From the NCBI RefSeq assembly GCF_009755605.1, contig NZ_WPNZ01000024.1, positions 62,001-126,000 of the forward strand: 64,000 nucleotides of DNA, given 5' to 3'. Positions 1 to 12,000 of the stretch are shown here, piece by piece. Within the stretch, counting starts at the first letter, position 1. The number at the start of each line of letters is the position of its first letter. The translations under genes and the position numbers were made by a program. Origin of the DNA: Streptomyces typhae (GTDB lineage Bacteria > Actinomycetota > Actinomycetes > Streptomycetales > Streptomycetaceae). The notes below the pieces were generated by a model, which did no database searches, was not told the DNA's origin, and saw only the letters and a list, made by a program, of their open reading frames with translations.

Positions 1-1
1 G

Positions 2-3000
2 GCCGCGCAGTGCTTCGACGCGCTGGTCTTCACCGAAGGCCCCGGCACGGGCCGCGCCCTCACCGGCACCTGCCTCCCGCCGGACCACGCGGACGCCCCG
101 CTCGCCAACGACCCGGCTGCCGCCGTGCGGATCGGCGCGCTGGTCGGCGCGCTCCGCGACCGCCTCAAGGAGCTGCTGCCCGCCCACCTCGTCCCCGCCG
201 CCGTCCTCGCCGTCGCCGAGCTGCCCCTGAACGCCAACGGCAAGCTGGACCGCCGGGCCCTGCCCGCCCCCGACTTCGCCGCGCGGACCACGGGACGCGC
301 CCCGCGCACCCCCAGGGAGGCGCTGCTGTGCGGCCTGTTCGCCGAGGTGCTCGGCCTGGACCGGGTCGGAGTCGACGACGACTTCTTCGCCCTGGGCGGC
401 CACTCGCTGCTCGCGACGAAGCTGATCAGCCGGCTGCGTGCGGCCCTCGGTGCCGAGGTCGGCCTGCGCACCGTCTTCGCCCACCCCACCGCGGCCGGAC
501 TCGCCCTCCGTCTGGACGGCTCCGCCCGCGCCCGGACGCCGCTCACCCGCCGCTCCGAGCGCCCCGGACGGCTCCCGCTCTCCGCCGCCCAGCGACGCCT
601 GTGGTTCCTCCACCAGTACCAGGCGTCGCCCACGTACAACATGCCGTTCACCCTCCACCTGACCGGGGAACTCGACGTCGAGGCACTGGAGTCGGCGCTC
701 CACGACGTGATCGCCCGGCACGAGACCCTGCGCACCGTGTTCCCGCAGGCCGACGGCGGACCCCACCAGCGCGTCCTGGACGTCGACGAAGTCCACCGGC
801 ACCACCGGATCGCGCTTTCGGCACGGCAGGTGCACGGCGAGGACGAACTGTCCGAGTGCCTCACCGAGGCCGCCCGCCGCCCGTTCGACCTTGCGGCGGC
901 ACTCCCGGTGCGCGCGAGCCTGTTCCGTACCGGTGGGGAGACCGGTGCAGAGACCGGTGCGGAGACCGGTGCAGAGACCGGTGCGGAGACCGGTGCAGAG
1001 ACCGGTGCAGAGACCGGTGCCGAGACCGGTACCGAGCGGCACGAGGCCGACGGCCGGCGCACCGGCGCCGGCACCCACGTCCTCGCCCTGGTCATCCACC
1101 ACATAGCCGGCGACGGCTGGTCCCTGGCCCCGCTGGCCCGCGACCTGACCGCCGCCTACCGCGCCCGCACGGCAGGGACGGCACCGGACTGGGAGCCGCT
1201 GCCGGTGAGCTACGCGGACTACACGCTGTGGCAGCGCGACCTGCTCGGCGACGAGACGGACCCGCGGAGCCTGTTCGGTGAGCAGTACGCCTACTGGGCC
1301 GAGCAGCTCGCCGGGCTGCCGGAGACGACGACGCTCCCCGGCGACCGGCCGCGCCCGGCCGACCTCGACTACAGCGGCGACCGGCTCCGCCGCGCCTTCC
1401 CGCCCGCACTGCACCGCGGTGTCACGGAGTTGGCGCACACCAGCGGCGCGACACCCTTCATGGTGCTCCAGGCCACCATGGCCGCCCTGCTGTCCCGCCT
1501 CGGCGCGGGCGACGACATCGCGATCGGCAGCGGCATCGCGGGCCGCACCGACGAGGGCCTGAAGGACCTCGTCGGCCTGTTCGTCAACATGCTCGTGCTG
1601 CGCACGGACACCTCCGGCGACCCCACCGTCGCCGACCTCCTCGCCCAGGTGCGGGAGACCAGCCTCGCCGCCTACACCCACCAGGACGTGCCCTTCGACG
1701 CCCTGGTGGAGAAGCTCAACCCGCAGCGCTCCACCTCCCACCACCCGCTGTTCCAGATCGCCCTCGTCCTCCAGAACAACGAGGAGGCCGGCTACGAACT
1801 GCCCGGCCTGCGCGCCCGCGTCGACGACCGGGGCACGGGGACGGCCCGCTACGACCTGATGCTGAGCCTCACCGAGACCTTCGGGGAGCGCGGCGCACCC
1901 GCGGGCATCACGCTCACCGCCGAGTACTCCACCGAGCTGTTCGACGCCGCCACCATCGACACCCTGATCACCCGCTGGCAGCGCCTCCTCACCGCCGCCG
2001 TCGCCGACCCCGCCCAGCGCATCGGTCACATCGACCTCCTCTCCGCCGAGGAGCGCCGCGAACTGACCGCGCCCACCGGCCCGGACGAGCGCACCGTCGC
2101 GGAAGCCACCTTCCCCGAGCTGTTCGCGGCACAGGTGCGCCGGGACCCGGGGGCGCTCGCGGTGGAGGCCGGCGACACGGTGTGGTCGTACGCGGACCTC
2201 GACGCGCGGGCCAACCGCGTCGCGCACTGGCTCACCGGCCGCGGCATCGGCCCCGAGAGCCTGGTGGCCGTGGCGATGCCGCGCTGCGCCGAGCAGGTGG
2301 CCCTGTCCCTGGGCGTCCTGAAGGCGGGCGCCGCGCATCTGCCCCTCGACCTGGAGTACCCCGCGGAGCGGATCGCGTACATGGTCGAGGACGCGGCCCC
2401 GGCCATGGTCCTGACGACGGCGGACGCCCTCGCCGGGCTTCCGCGCGGACTCGCCGTCGACACGGTCGCCGTCGACACCGACGACGTCCAGGAGGCCTGG
2501 CGGCAGGCCCCGGACACCGACCCCGACGTCGCCCTCGCCCCCGCACACGCGGCGTACGTGATCTACACGTCCGGCTCCACGGGCCGCCCCAAGGGCGTGA
2601 CCGTCACCCACGCCGGACTCGCCGCGCTCGCCGCCACCACCCGTGAACGCCTCGCCGTCGAGCCCACCTCCCGGATCCTGCAAGTGGCGTCTCCGAGCTT
2701 CGATGCCGCGTTCTGGGAGCTGGTGCAGAGCCTGGCCTGCGGAGCGGCCCTGGTGGTGCCGCCGTGGCGGCGCGTAGTCGGAGACGACCTCCACCAGGTC
2801 CTCGCGGAGCGGCGGATCACGCATGTGATGCTGCCGCCGAGCGTCGTCGCGACCCTCCCCGACGAGGCGCCGCGGACCCTGGACGCGCTGCGCGTCCTGA
2901 CCGTCGGCGGTGAGGCCTGCCCGCGGGCGCTCGCCGCGAAGTGGGGCGCGGGGCGGCGCGTCGTCAACGCCTACGGCCCGACCGAGACCACCGTCTGCGC

Positions 3001-6000
3001 CACGGTCAGCGCGCCCCTGACGGACGGCGCGGCACCCATCGGCACCGCCGTCGCCGACGGCCGGGTCCGCGTGCTCGACGACCGGCTCACCCCGGTGCCG
3101 CCGGGCGCCGCGGGCGAGGCCTACGTCTGCGGCCCCTCCCTGGCCCGCGGCTACCACGGCCGGAAGGCCCTGACCGCCGAACGCTTCGTCGCCAACCCCT
3201 ACGGCCCGCCCGGCACCCGCATGTACCGCACCGGGGACCTCGTACGCCTGCGCGCGGACGGCCAGTTGGAGTACCTGGGCCGCGCCGACGACCAAGTCAA
3301 GATCAACGGTCTGCGCATCGAACCCGGCGAGATCGAGACGGTGCTCGCCGACCACCCGTCCGTGGCCCGTTCCGTCGTCACCGTGCACGCGGCGAACGGC
3401 ACCAAGCGCCTGGTGGCGTACGTCGTGCCGGACCTGGACGGCACACAGCAGGTCACGGAGTCCCAGCAGCAGGTCGACGAGTGGGAGCAGATCTACGACG
3501 ACGTCTACTCCACGGCCGGGACGCAGTGGGGCGAGGACTTCAACGGCTGGAACTCCAGCTACACCGGTGCGCCCATCGACCTGGACGCGATGCGCGACTG
3601 GCGGGACGCGGCCGTACGGCGGATCACCTGCCGGGAGCCGCGCCGGGTACTCGAACTCGGTGTGGGCTCCGGCCTGTTGATGGCGCACGTCCTGCCGCAC
3701 GTCGAGGAGTACTGGGCGACCGACCTGTCCTCGCAGGTGATCGGGCGCCTGACGAGGGAGGTGGCCGAGGCCGGGTACGCGGACAAGGTCACGCTGCTCC
3801 ACCGGCACGCCGACGACGTCAGCGGGCTGCCCGTCGGCCACTTCGACACGGTGGTCCTGAACTCGGTGATCCAGTACTTCCCGCACGCCGCCTATCTGGA
3901 CCAGGTACTCGCCCAGGCCTTCACGCTGCTCAGGACGGGCGGCCGGATCCTGGTGGGCGACGTGCGCAACGCCGGGTCCCTGCACCTGTTCGCCGCCGGG
4001 GTGCACCACGCCCGGAGCGGCCGGGACGCGGCCGCCGCCCCGTCGGCGGCGCGCGCCGCCGTGGAGCGGGCCATGCTCACCGAGCCCGAGCTGGTCCTCG
4101 ACCCGGAGTGGTTCGCACGCTGGGGCACGCGCCACGGCGCGGCCGGCGTCGACATCCGCCTGAAGTCCGGGGCGGCGCACAACGAACTCACCCGCCACCG
4201 CTATGAAGTCGTCCTGCACAAGCCCGGCACCCCCGTCGAGGACGTCAGCGGCGCCCCGAGCGTCGCCTGGGGACATCAGGTCACCGACCTGCCCGGCCTC
4301 GCGGACCTCGTGCGCGCACGGCAGGGCCAGGTGCTGCGCGTGACCGGGATCCCCAACGCCCGCGTCGACGGCGAGGTCGCTCTGGCCGTCGACGCCCGCC
4401 TGATGCCTCCGCGGGCCGGGCATCCGGCGCTCGATCCGCAGCAGCTCGGCGACTGGGCCGCGACGCGCGGCTTCGGCTCCGTGCTGACCTGGGCGGACGC
4501 GGGCGACTGCTTCGACGCGCTGCTCTCCGCCGATCCCGGTACGACCGCCCGCGCCCTGACGGGGGTGTATGTGCCCTCGGGGCGCGGCGACAAGAAGCTG
4601 GCCAGTGACCCGGCCGCCGCCGGCGGCATCGGAGCCCTCGTCGGCTCGCTGCGCGGCTACCTCCAGGAACGCCTCCCGGCGCATCTGGTGCCCGCGTCCG
4701 TGGTCGCGATCGCCTCGGTGCCGCTCACCGCCAACGGCAAGCTGGACCGGCAGGCGCTGCCCGCGCCCGACCTCGGCCCGCAGCCGGGCGGCCGGGGCCC
4801 GCGCACGCTGCGCGAGGAGCTGCTGTGCGACCTGTTCGCCGAGGTCCTCGACGTCGAGCGGGTGGGGATCGACGACGACTTCTTCGACCTGGGCGGCCAC
4901 TCGCTGCTCGCGACGAAGCTGATCAGCCGCATCCGGACCGCGCTCGGCGCCGAGGTGGAGCTGCGGATCTTCTTCGCGCACCCGAGCGTGGCCGCCCTCG
5001 CCCCGCACCTGGACACCGGCGGCCGCATCCGTACCCCGCTGACCCGCCGCGAGGAGCGCCCCGACCACCTGCCGCTCTCCTTCGCCCAGCAGCGCCTGTG
5101 GTTCCTCCACCAGTACGAGGGCCCCTCACCCACGTACAACATGGCGTTCGTCCTGCGCATGGACGGCCAACTGGACGTCGCCGCCCTGGAGTCGGCCCTC
5201 CACGACGTCATCGCCCGCCACGAGACCCTGCGCACCGTGTTCCCCGAGGACGCCGACGGCAGGCCCCACCAGCACGTCCTGCCGCCGGAGCGGGCCCGGC
5301 CGCCGCTCACCGTGCGCGCGGTGCCCGGCGCGGACGAGGCCGCCCGCGCCGTCGCCGAGGGCGCCCGGCACACCTTCGACCTGGCCGCAGACGTCCCCGT
5401 ACGCCCGACCCTGCTCCGCACCGGCACCGACGCGCACGTCCTCGCCCTGGTGATCCACCACATAGCGGGCGACGGCTGGTCCGTGGCGCCGCTCGCCCGC
5501 GACCTGGCCACGGCCTACACGGCCCGCACCGGGGGCGCCTCGCCCGCGTGGGAGCCGCTGCCGGTGAGCTACGCGGACTACACGCTGTGGCAGCGCGACC
5601 TGCTCGGCGAGCCCGGCGACCCCGACAGCCTGTTCGGCGAGCAGTACGCCTACTGGGCCGAGCAGCTCGCAGGCCTGCCGGAGACCACGACCCTGCCCGG
5701 CGACCGGCCGCGCCCGGCAGCCCTGGACTACAGCGGCGACGTCCTCACCGCCTCCTTCGGACCCGAACTCCACCGGGCCGTCGTCGAGTTGGCGCGGTCC
5801 TCGGACGCCACGCCGTTCATGGTGCTCCAGGCCACCATGGCCGCCCTCCTGACCCGCCTCGGCGTGGGCGAGGACATCGCGATCGGCAGCGGCATCGCGG
5901 GCCGCACCGACGAGGGCCTCACGGACCTCGTCGGCCTGTTCGTGAACACCCTCGTGCTGCGCACCGACACCTCCGGCGACCCCACCTTCGCCGAACTCCT

Positions 6001-9000
6001 GAACCGGGTCCGCAAGTCGAGCCTGGCCGCCTACACCCACCAGGACGTCCCCTTCGAGGCCCTGGTGGAGCGGCTCAACCCGCAGCGGTCCACCTCCTAC
6101 CACCCGCTGTTCCAGATCGCCCTCGTCCTCCAGAACAACGAGGAGGGCCGGTTCGACCTGCCCGGTGTGCGCGTGGGCGTCGGGTTCGCGGGCACCGGCA
6201 CGTCCCGCTACGACATGCTCCTCAGCCTCAGCGAGACCTTCGAGGACCGCACGGAGCCCGCCGGCATCCAGGTCGCGGTGGAGTACTCCACCGAGCTGTA
6301 CGACGCCGCCACCGTCGAGACCCTGATCACCCGCTGGGAGCGCCTCCTCACCACCGCCGTCACCCACCCCACGCACCGCATCAGCTACGCCGCGCTCCTC
6401 ACCGACGCGGAGCGCGCCGAACTCCTCGCCGCCGAGCGGGCCGAGGCCCCCCACCACATCGCCCAGAGCACGTTCCCCGAGCTGTTCGCGGCCCGGGTCG
6501 GGCAGGACCCGGACGCCCTCGCGGTGGAGGCCGACGACACCGTGTGGTCGTACGCGGACCTCGACGCGCGCGCCAACCGGATCGCGCACTGGCTGATCGG
6601 CCGCGGCGCCGGGCCCGAGAGCCTGGTGGGCGTGGCGATGCCGCGCTGCGCCGACCAGGTCGCCGTGGCCCTCGGCGTCCTGAAGGCAGGGGCCGCCTAC
6701 CTTCCCGTCGACCTGGAGTATCCGGCGGACCGGATCGCGTACATGGTCGCCGACGCCGCCCCGGCGGCGATCCTGACCACGGCGGACTGCCTCGCGGAAC
6801 TGCCCCTAGGCCTGCCCGTGGACGTCGTCGCCGTCGACACCGAAGCCACCCGGGCCGCCTGGCACCAGGCCCCCGACACCGCGCCGAGGACCTCCGTGGC
6901 GCCGGCCCATCCCGCGTATGTGATCTACACGTCCGGCTCGACGGGCCGCCCCAAGGGTGTGACCGTCACCCACGCCGGTCTCGCCGCCCTCGGCACCACG
7001 AAGCGCGAGCGCCTGGCCATCGGACCCGCATCGCGCGTGCTCCAGGTGGCGTCGCCGAGCTTCGACGCGGCGTTCGGAGAGCTGGTGCAGGCCCTCACCA
7101 GCGGGGCCGCCCTGGTCGTGCCGCGGCAGCGGCGCCTGGTGGGGGACGACCTCTACCAGACCCTCGCCGAGCGCAAGGTCACCCACGTCACGCTGCCGCC
7201 GAGCGTCGTGGCCACCCTGCCGGAGACGGCTCCGGGGACCCTGCCCTCGCTGACGGCGCTGACCATGGCGGGCGAGACCTGCCCGCCGGGACTCGTCGAC
7301 GCCTGGGCGCGGGGGCGCTGCGTCGTCAACGCCTACGGCCCGACCGAGGCCACCGTCTGCGCCACCCTCAGCGCGCCCCTGACGACCGGCCCCGCTCCCA
7401 TCGGCACGGCGTCCGCCGACGTCCGCACCCGCGTCCTCGACGAGCGCCTCGCCCCCGTCCCCGCGGGCACCCCGGGCGAGCTGTACCTGGCGGGCCCCAG
7501 CCTGGCCCGCGGCTACCGCAACCGCCCCGCGCTGACCGCCGAACGCTTCGTCGCCGACCCCTACGGCCTCGCGGGTGCCCGCATGTACCGCACCGGCGAC
7601 GTCGTACGCCGCCTGCCCGACGGCCAGTTGGAGTACCTCGGCCGCGGTGACGACCAGGTCAAGGTCCGCGGTCTGCGCATCGAGCCCGCCGAGATCGAAG
7701 CCGTCCTCACCCGCCACCCCGGCGTCGCCCGCGCCGTCGTCGTGGTGCGCGAGAACCGGGGGAGCGCGCAACTCGTCGGCTACGTGGTGGCCGGCGGAGC
7801 CGGGGTCCGGGTCAAGGAGCTGCGCCGGTTCGCCGCCGCGCGCCTGCCCGACTTCATGGTCCCCGCCGCGTTCGTCGTCCTCGACGCGCTGCCCCTGACC
7901 CCCAACGGCAAGCTCGACAAGGCCGCCCTGCCCCGCCCCGACAGCTCCGCGGGCACCACCCACCGCGAGCCGGGCACCGCCACCGAGCGCCTCCTCGCCA
8001 CCGTCGTCGCGGAGGTGCTCGGCCTCGAACGCGTCGGCGTGGACGACGACTTCTTCGCCGTCGGCGGCGACAGCATCCGCTCCGTCCAGGTCGTCTCGCG
8101 CGCCCGCGCCCACGGCATCGCCCTCACCCCCCGGCAGATCTTCGAACACCGCACCGTCGCCCACCTCGCCGCCCTCGCCGCCGGACCGGCCGGGGCCGCG
8201 CTCCCCGGCTCCCGCCCGGGGAGCGCCGACAAGCCGCTGGTCGCCGTGGCGCCGGAGGACCGCGAGGCGTGGCAGCGGACCTACCCCGGCCTCGCCGAGG
8301 TGTGGCCGGTGACGGCGGCGCAGTCCGGGCTGCTCTTCGAGAGCAGCCTCGCCGACGTCTCGTACGACGCCTACCACGTGCACTTCGTGCTGCGCCTCGG
8401 CGGCACCGTCGAGCCCGAGCGGATGCGGACGGCAGCCCAGGCGCTGCTCGACCGGCACGCCGCCCTGCGCACCGCCTTCACCACCGGCGCCACCGGCGAC
8501 CAGGTCCAGCTCGTCGTCGACGGCGTCCGACTGCCCTGGCAGGTCGTGGACCTGCAAAACCTCGACGCCGCCTGCCGGGACGCGGCCCTCGACCGGCTCA
8601 TCGCCGAGGACCGCGCCGTCCCCTTCGACCCGGCGGTCCCGCCGCTCCTGCGGATGACCCTCGCCCACACCGGCGCCGACCGCGCCGAACTGCTGCTGTC
8701 CGTCCACCACGTCCTCTTCGACGGCTGGTCCATGCCGCTGATGGTGGCGGACCTCCTCCACCTGTACGCGCACGGCGGGAACGCGGGGGACGCGGCGGCC
8801 CAACTGCCGCCCGCGCGCCCCTACCGGGCGTTCCTCGGCTGGCTCGCGGAGCAGGACCAGGAGGCCGCCGCGGCTGCCTGGGCGGCCGAGCTCGACGGCG
8901 TCACCGAGCCCACACTCCTGGCCGGGCCGCCCCCCGCGGGCCCCGTCGAGCGGAGCGACGCAGGCCACGTGGAGCTGCGCGTGCCGCCCCGCACGGTCCG

Positions 9001-12000
9001 CGCGCTCCAGGACCGGGCGGCCGACCTCGGCATCACCCTCAACACCGTCCTCCAGGGCGCCTGGGGCCTGCTCGTCGGCCATCTGACCGGGCGGCAGGAC
9101 GTGGTGTTCGGCACCACCGTCTCCGGGCGGCCGCCGCAGGTGGCGCACGTCGACGAGATGGTCGGCCTGTTCGTCAACGGCCTGCCCGTACGGGTGCGGT
9201 ACGCGCCCGGCGACACCCTCGCCCAGGTCCTCACCAGCCTCCAGGAACGGCAGGCCGTCCTCCTGGACCACCATCACCACGGCCTCAGCGAGATCCAGAA
9301 GGCGACCGGGCTGCGCACCCTCTTCGACACGATGCTCGTCTTCGAGTCCATACCCGTCGACCGGCCCCGGCTCGGCGCCGCCGCCGCGGCGTCCGGGCTC
9401 ACCGTCACGGGCACACGGGCGATCTCCGGCACCCACTACCCGCTGACCGTGATCGCGGAGCCGGACCTGCGGATGGACTTCCAGTACCGCGACGGCGCCT
9501 TCGACCGGGCCGCCGTCGAGGCGATCGTCGCCCGCCTCGCCCGGATCCTGGACCAGGTGGCCGCGGACCCGGACACCCCGCTCGCCCGCCTCGACCTGCT
9601 CTCGGACGCCGAACGCGACCTGCTCGGCCGGGTCAACGACACCGCCGTCGACGTGCCGCCGTGGACGGTCGACCGCCTCATCGCCGAACGCGCCGCCCAG
9701 TGCCCGGACGCCACCGCCGTGACGGACGGCAGCATCCGCCTCAGCTACGCGGAACTGCGCGCGCGGACCGGCCGCCTCGCCCGCGAACTGCGCGCCCGGG
9801 GCGCGGGACCCGAGACCGTGGTGGGCCTGGCACTGCCCCGCACCGCCGACCTCGTCGTGGGCATGCTCGCCGTCCTGGAGGCGGGTGCGGCCTACCTCCC
9901 GATCGACCCCGCCTACCCCAGCGCACGCCTCGACCAGATCCTGGCCGACGCCCGCCCCGCCCTCGTCCTGACCTCCACCACCACCGCCCACGCCCTGCCC
10001 ACCACCCACGACGTGCCCCGGCTGTGCGTGGAGGACGTCGATCTCGGGTCCCCCGCGCCCTCCGCCGGCTCCGCCGGGGAGCCGCCGCGGGTGCGGCCCG
10101 ACAACGCCGCGTACGTGATGTACACCTCCGGCTCCACCGGCACCCCCAAGGGCGTCACCCTCACCCACCGCACCCTGGTCAACGGCGCGTTGCTGCTCGC
10201 CGACAGCACCGGGATCACCGCGCGGACCCGCACCCTGACGGCGACCTCCGTCAACTTCGACGTGTCCGTCTTCGAGATCCTCACCACCCTCGCCGCGGGC
10301 GGCACCGTCGAGGTCGTCCGCGACCTCCTCGCGGTCGGCGAGCGCGGCGGCTGGAGCGGCGGCCTCATCAGCGCCGTGCCGTCCGTCCTCGCCGAACTCC
10401 TCGACCAGCTCGGCGACGACGCGCTGCGCGCCGACTCCGTCGTCCTCGCGGGCGAGGCCCTGCCCGCGCCGCTCGTCCAGCGGCTGCGCCGGGCCGTCCC
10501 CGGCGCCCGGATCGTCAACGCCTACGGCCAGACCGAGGCGTTCTACGCCACCGCGTTCACCGCCGACGAGGACCTCCCGGACACCGGTGCCGTGCCGATC
10601 GGCGCACCCCTCGGCAACATGCGTGCCCACGTCCTCGGCCCCGCCCTCACCCCGCTGCCGCCCGGGGCCGTCGGCGAGGTGTACGTCGCGGGACACCTCG
10701 CCCGCGGCTACCACGGCCGCCGGGCCCTGACCGCCGAACGCTTCGTCGCCGACCCCTACGGGCCGCCCGGCGCCCGCATGTACCGCACCGGGGACCTCGC
10801 CCGCCGGACCCCCGAGGGCCAGCTCGTGTACGCGGGCCGCGCCGACGACCAGACCAAGATCCGCGGCATCCGCGTCGAGCCCGCCGAGATCGAGGCAGCC
10901 CTCGTCAGGCACCCGAACATCGACCGGGCCGCCGTAGTGGTCGCCGCGGAGCACGGCGCCCCGCACCTGCTCGCCTGTCTCGTCCCCGGCGACCCGGCCG
11001 TCGGCGGCCCCTCCGACGGGCAGCTGCGCGCCTTCCTCGGCGAACGCCTGCCCACCTATCTGGTGCCCTCGCACTTCCTGACCCTTGACCGGCTGCCGCT
11101 CACCCCGAACGGCAAGCTCGACCGGGCCGCCCTGATCGAGCGGGCGAGCGTGGAACGCCCCGACCAGGTCAACCGGGCCAACCCGCGCGACCACGCCGAA
11201 TGGACCCTCTACCAACTGTGGCGGCGCGTCCTGCTCACCGCCGACATCGGTATCCGCGACAGCTTCTTCGACGTCGGCGGCACCTCCATCTCGGCCATCA
11301 AACTCGCCCACGCCATCCGCGAGGAGCTCGGCGAGGACATCTCGGTCCGCGACCTGCTGCTCCACCCCACCATCGAGGAACTCGCCGAACGGCTGCGCCA
11401 CGGCGCCTCCGACACGCCGCCCAGCGACCTCATCGCCTTCCGCGAGGGCGACGGCCACGCGCGCGTGCTCTGCGTCCACCCGGCGGGCGGCACCGCGTTC
11501 TGCTACCTCTCCCTGGCCAAGGAACTCCCCGACACCGTCGGTGTGTACGGCATCCAGGCGCCGGGGCTGCACCAGGGCGGGGCGTTCCTGACGACGGTCG
11601 AGGCCATGGCCGAGGCGTACGAGGAACTGGTGGCCCCGCTCCTGGACGGCGCCCCGCTGGTCGTCGTCGGGCTCTCCTTCGGCGGTCTTGTCGCTCACGA
11701 ACTGGGCCGCCGCCTCGCCGCCGCGGGACACACCCGGCTGAGCGTCGTGCTCCTCGACGCGCCGGGAACGGAGGACGCCGCCGCGCGCGCCGCCGTCGGA
11801 CCCGTCGGCATGGACGAGTTCCGCGACAAGCTCGTCAAGTTCAACGGCATGTACCCCGGCATCGAGGACCAGCAAATAGAACGTTATTTCCAGGTCTACA
11901 ACAACAACCGGAGCGCCATCGCCGCCTACGCCCCGCCGCCGACCGCGGCCAGGACCGTCTTCGTGCAGGCCGTAGAGGAGGCGATGCCCGAGGACCTGCG

